A stretch of 64,000 nucleotides of DNA, taken from assembly GCA_028715055.1 (NCBI GenBank), contig JAQTLE010000004.1, positions 1 to 64,000 on the forward strand, read 5' to 3'. The notes below the pieces were generated by a model. That model made no database searches. It was given only the letters and a program-made list of their open reading frames with translations, and was not told the origin of the DNA. The position numbers and the translations under genes were made by a program. Each line of letters starts with the position of its first letter. The first letter of the stretch is position 1. The stretch comes from Sulfurovaceae bacterium (GTDB lineage Bacteria; Campylobacterota; Campylobacteria; Campylobacterales; Sulfurovaceae). Of this stretch, positions 61,653 to 64,000 are shown piece by piece.

Positions 61653-62261
61653 TCACAAAACTTCAAAAATCTCTTGTATGATGCATTTGCCATCTATATA
61701 AATTTCAGCTTGAAAAATATCAGCTTTTGAGTATGTTGCCACACCTTTTGGAGTGCCGCTCATGATGATATCCCCATCTTCTAAACTCATAAAAGTTTGT
61801 ATCTCTTGCAGGATTTCAAGAGGCTTATAGATCATAAGCTCATATGTTGCATGCTGCTGTAGATGATCATTTATGTACAGCTTCATCTCTAGAGTTTCCA
61901 AGTTTCCATCTAGGGATATGAATTTACCAAGTACGCAAGAGCCGTCAAATCCTTTCGCTCTTTCCCATGGCAATCCTTTGGCTTTCAAGTGGTTTTGAAT
62001 ATCTGCTTTTGTAAGATCTAGCCCAAAACCTATTCCTTTGAGTTTTTTATCAATAATTAAAAAACATATTTCACCTTCAAATCTGCAATCATTTTGATAA
62101 AATTTTAGATTATTTGTAATTGCGGAATTCGGTTTATTAAACAACACCATATTTTCCGGTATTTCATTGCCAAGCTCATAAATATGTTCAACGTAATTTC
62201 GGCCTATGCATACTACTTTTGATGGCGTTATTGCTTTGTTATTGAATTGTACTGTTTGCAT
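61653..62261 (-). CDS. Fumarylacetoacetate hydrolase family protein
   Basis: VVCIGRNYVEHIYELGNEIPENMVLFNKP...DGDIIMSGTPKGV. Confidence 0.92.
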   Translation of the reverse strand: MQTVQFNNKAITPSKVVCIGRNYVEHIYELGNEIPENMVLFNKPNSAITNNLKFYQNDCRFEGEICFLIIDKKLKGIGFGLDLTKADIQNHLKAKGLPWERAKGFDGSCVLGKFISLDGNLETLEMKLYINDHLQQHATYELMIYKPLEILQEIQTFMSLEDGDIIMSGTPKGVATYSKADIFQAEIYIDGKCIIQEIFEVL

Positions 62262-62928
62262 TATTTTTTTTGGTTTCCAGCCATTTTTCAAAAGGCAAAA
62301 GAGAATCTATAGGTTTTGGCTCTGTTTTTGATATTTCAGCAAGATTTTTAACCCCCATAGATAAAAGATATTGCAAGTGACTATCAAAAGAAGCTTCTTC
62401 TATAATGTAAATATCTTTTTTGTGGACTTCAAACATAAATCCGCCGCTTGGTACAGGTGACAATGAAAGAGAAACTGTATAGTGATCTTTAATGATACTC
62501 TCTTTTTGGGAATACATAAGCCCGATGTTGTAGCTATCATTGTTCCCAAAACCGGAAATTGCAACCACCAAAACTTTTGTATCTCCTTTTTTTGATGAGT
62601 TGAAAATCCCGATCATATCCTTAACTGTTTGATATCCTGGAATTTTAGCAACCAATCTTCCAAAAAGCATGGCAAGCCTTGTCTCTATAAGAAAACCGAA
62701 AATGTAGAGAATTAAAATAAAGATAATTACGGCAATAGCAATCCAAAAAGGCTTATTATCTCCAGGTGTAAATCCTATAGGAGTAAATACATATAAATTT
62801 ACAAAAGATTGTATAGTATTATATATCCAAAAAAGTATGACAATCACTAGTGCCGCAGGAAGGACACCAAAGAGTCCCTTGATAACTCTTTGAGTAAAAT
62901 GCGAAATTATAATATCTCGAATTTTCAT
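62239..62928 (-). CDS. DUF502 membrane protein
   Basis: TM helices; RLVAKIPGYQTVKDMIGIF; adjacent to leuA. Confidence 0.85.
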   Translation of the reverse strand: MKIRDIIISHFTQRVIKGLFGVLPAALVIVILFWIYNTIQSFVNLYVFTPIGFTPGDNKPFWIAIAVIIFILILYIFGFLIETRLAMLFGRLVAKIPGYQTVKDMIGIFNSSKKGDTKVLVVAISGFGNNDSYNIGLMYSQKESIIKDHYTVSLSLSPVPSGGFMFEVHKKDIYIIEEASFDSHLQYLLSMGVKNLAEISKTEPKPIDSLLPFEKWLETKKNNANSTIQ

Positions 62929-64000
62929 TTATATACCACTATCATGGCAAGAATTTTTAAGAGCTAGTTTGTCTTCCATGCTAAGATAGCTATTGAGCGC
63001 TCCAATATACGCTCTTGCGCTTGCAAGCATAGTATCAAGACTTAGTCCATGACCGATTATAGCCGGTTTATTATCATTGAACATTACTTTTACAGTAACA
63101 TTTGCCAAGGCATCTTTGCCTTTTGAAACCGATGTTACTTTATAATCAAGCAATGTGCCTTGATATCCGGTTATCCTATCTATGGTTTTAAATACGGCAT
63201 CTATCGTACCTCCGCCGATCCCTGCATCCGTGATCTCTTTATTATCATGCTTGATCGTTACGGCTGCACTCGGCACTCCGCCTGTGGAATCCATTAATTG
63301 CATTGCTATAAGTTCAAAAGTCTTTTCTACATGAGTCATCTCGCTTGTGACAAGCGCTCTTATATCATCATCGTAGATTTCTTTTTTCTTGTCTGCTAAT
63401 TCTTTAAATCTGTCAAATGTGCTATTTAAGCTTTCATCGTCAAGTTCAAATCCAAGTTTTGCAAGTTTGTCTTTAAATGCTGCTCTGCCTGAATGTTTGC
63501 CAAGAACAAGCGTATCTTCCATATCAAGGCCGATATCTTCCGGACGGATGATCTCATAAGTTTGTTTGTTTTTCAACATCCCGTCTTGGTGTATGCCGCT
63601 TTCATGTGCAAAAGCGTTTTTACCTACTATTGCTTTATTTGGCTGAGGTTCTATGCCGGTTATATTTGCTATCAAACGGCTTGTTGGATATATCTCTTTT
63701 GTATTGATACGTGTATCAAGTCCTTTAAATACATCTTGACGTGTTTTTATAGCCATGACTATCTCTTCAAGAGCAGCGTTTCCTGCTCTCTCGCCAAGCC
63801 CATTGATAGTGCATTCTATCTGCCTAGCACCATTTAATATGCTTTCCAATGAATTTGCCACACCAAGGCCTAAGTCATTGTGATTATGTACAGATATGAT
63901 AGCTCTGCCTTTGGTGTATTCGCTCATCTCTTTGACTATTGCACCGATCTCAAAAGGCAATAGAAAGCCCACAGTGTCTGGCAAATTGATCGTACTGGCC
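62929..64000 (-). CDS. leuA: 2-isopropylmalate synthase, C-terminal part (truncated by window end)
   Basis: Frame continues to the edge as [32 protein letters not shown]-terminal regulatory domain. Confidence 0.95.
   Translation of the reverse strand, partial: ASTINLPDTVGFLLPFEIGAIVKEMSEYTKGRAIISVHNHNDLGLGVANSLESILNGARQIECTINGLGERAGNAALEEIVMAIKTRQDVFKGLDTRINTKEIYPTSRLIANITGIEPQPNKAIVGKNAFAHESGIHQDGMLKNKQTYEIIRPEDIGLDMEDTLVLGKHSGRAAFKDKLAKLGFELDDESLNSTFDRFKELADKKKEIYDDDIRALVTSEMTHVEKTFELIAMQLMDSTGGVPSAAVTIKHDNKEITDAGIGGGTIDAVFKTIDRITGYQGTLLDYKVTSVSKGKDALANVTVKVMFNDNKPAIIGHGLSLDTMLASARAYIGALNSYLSMEDKLALKNSCHDSGI

Overview
AT-rich chromosomal window, most likely from a Campylobacterota (epsilonproteobacterial) genome. 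The taxonomy is inferred from gene order (leuS-lptE-folC-M23-bactofilin-mfd; infB-rbfA-rimP; lpxC/thrB/infB) and protein style. About 1-11.6 kb is a surface-polysaccharide cluster: a UDP-sugar dehydrogenase tail, Wzx flippase, F420H2-dehydrogenase-beta-like Fe-S protein, pyruvyltransferase, GT2, acyltransferase, ATP-grasp, Wzy-like protein and GT4 enzymes. About 11.6-21.4 kb is an accessory, repeat-rich zone. It contains glycosyltransferase remnants, a three-repeat Gly-rich surface-type protein, a duplicated 66-aa coiled-coil gene flanking an MNT/HEPN toxin-antitoxin pair, many short palindromic repeats, a family of two-hairpin repeats with compensatory stem changes, a truncated duplicate of an outer-membrane barrel gene, and a MITE-like element. 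About 21.4-64 kb is mostly core genes: ilvBH, lpxD, leuS, lptE, folC, shape module, mfd, MoxR/Bat operon, tyrA, bamA, ppx, a two-component system, nadAC, lpxC, thrB, infB, ribD, ubiE, xseA, serS, tRNA-CAT, groESL and leuA. The best candidates for something undescribed are the covarying two-hairpin repeat family and the cassette-like organisation at 11.6-18 kb. No CRISPR array, rRNA or intact transposase was seen. All calls come from reading sequence and translations; no database search was run.
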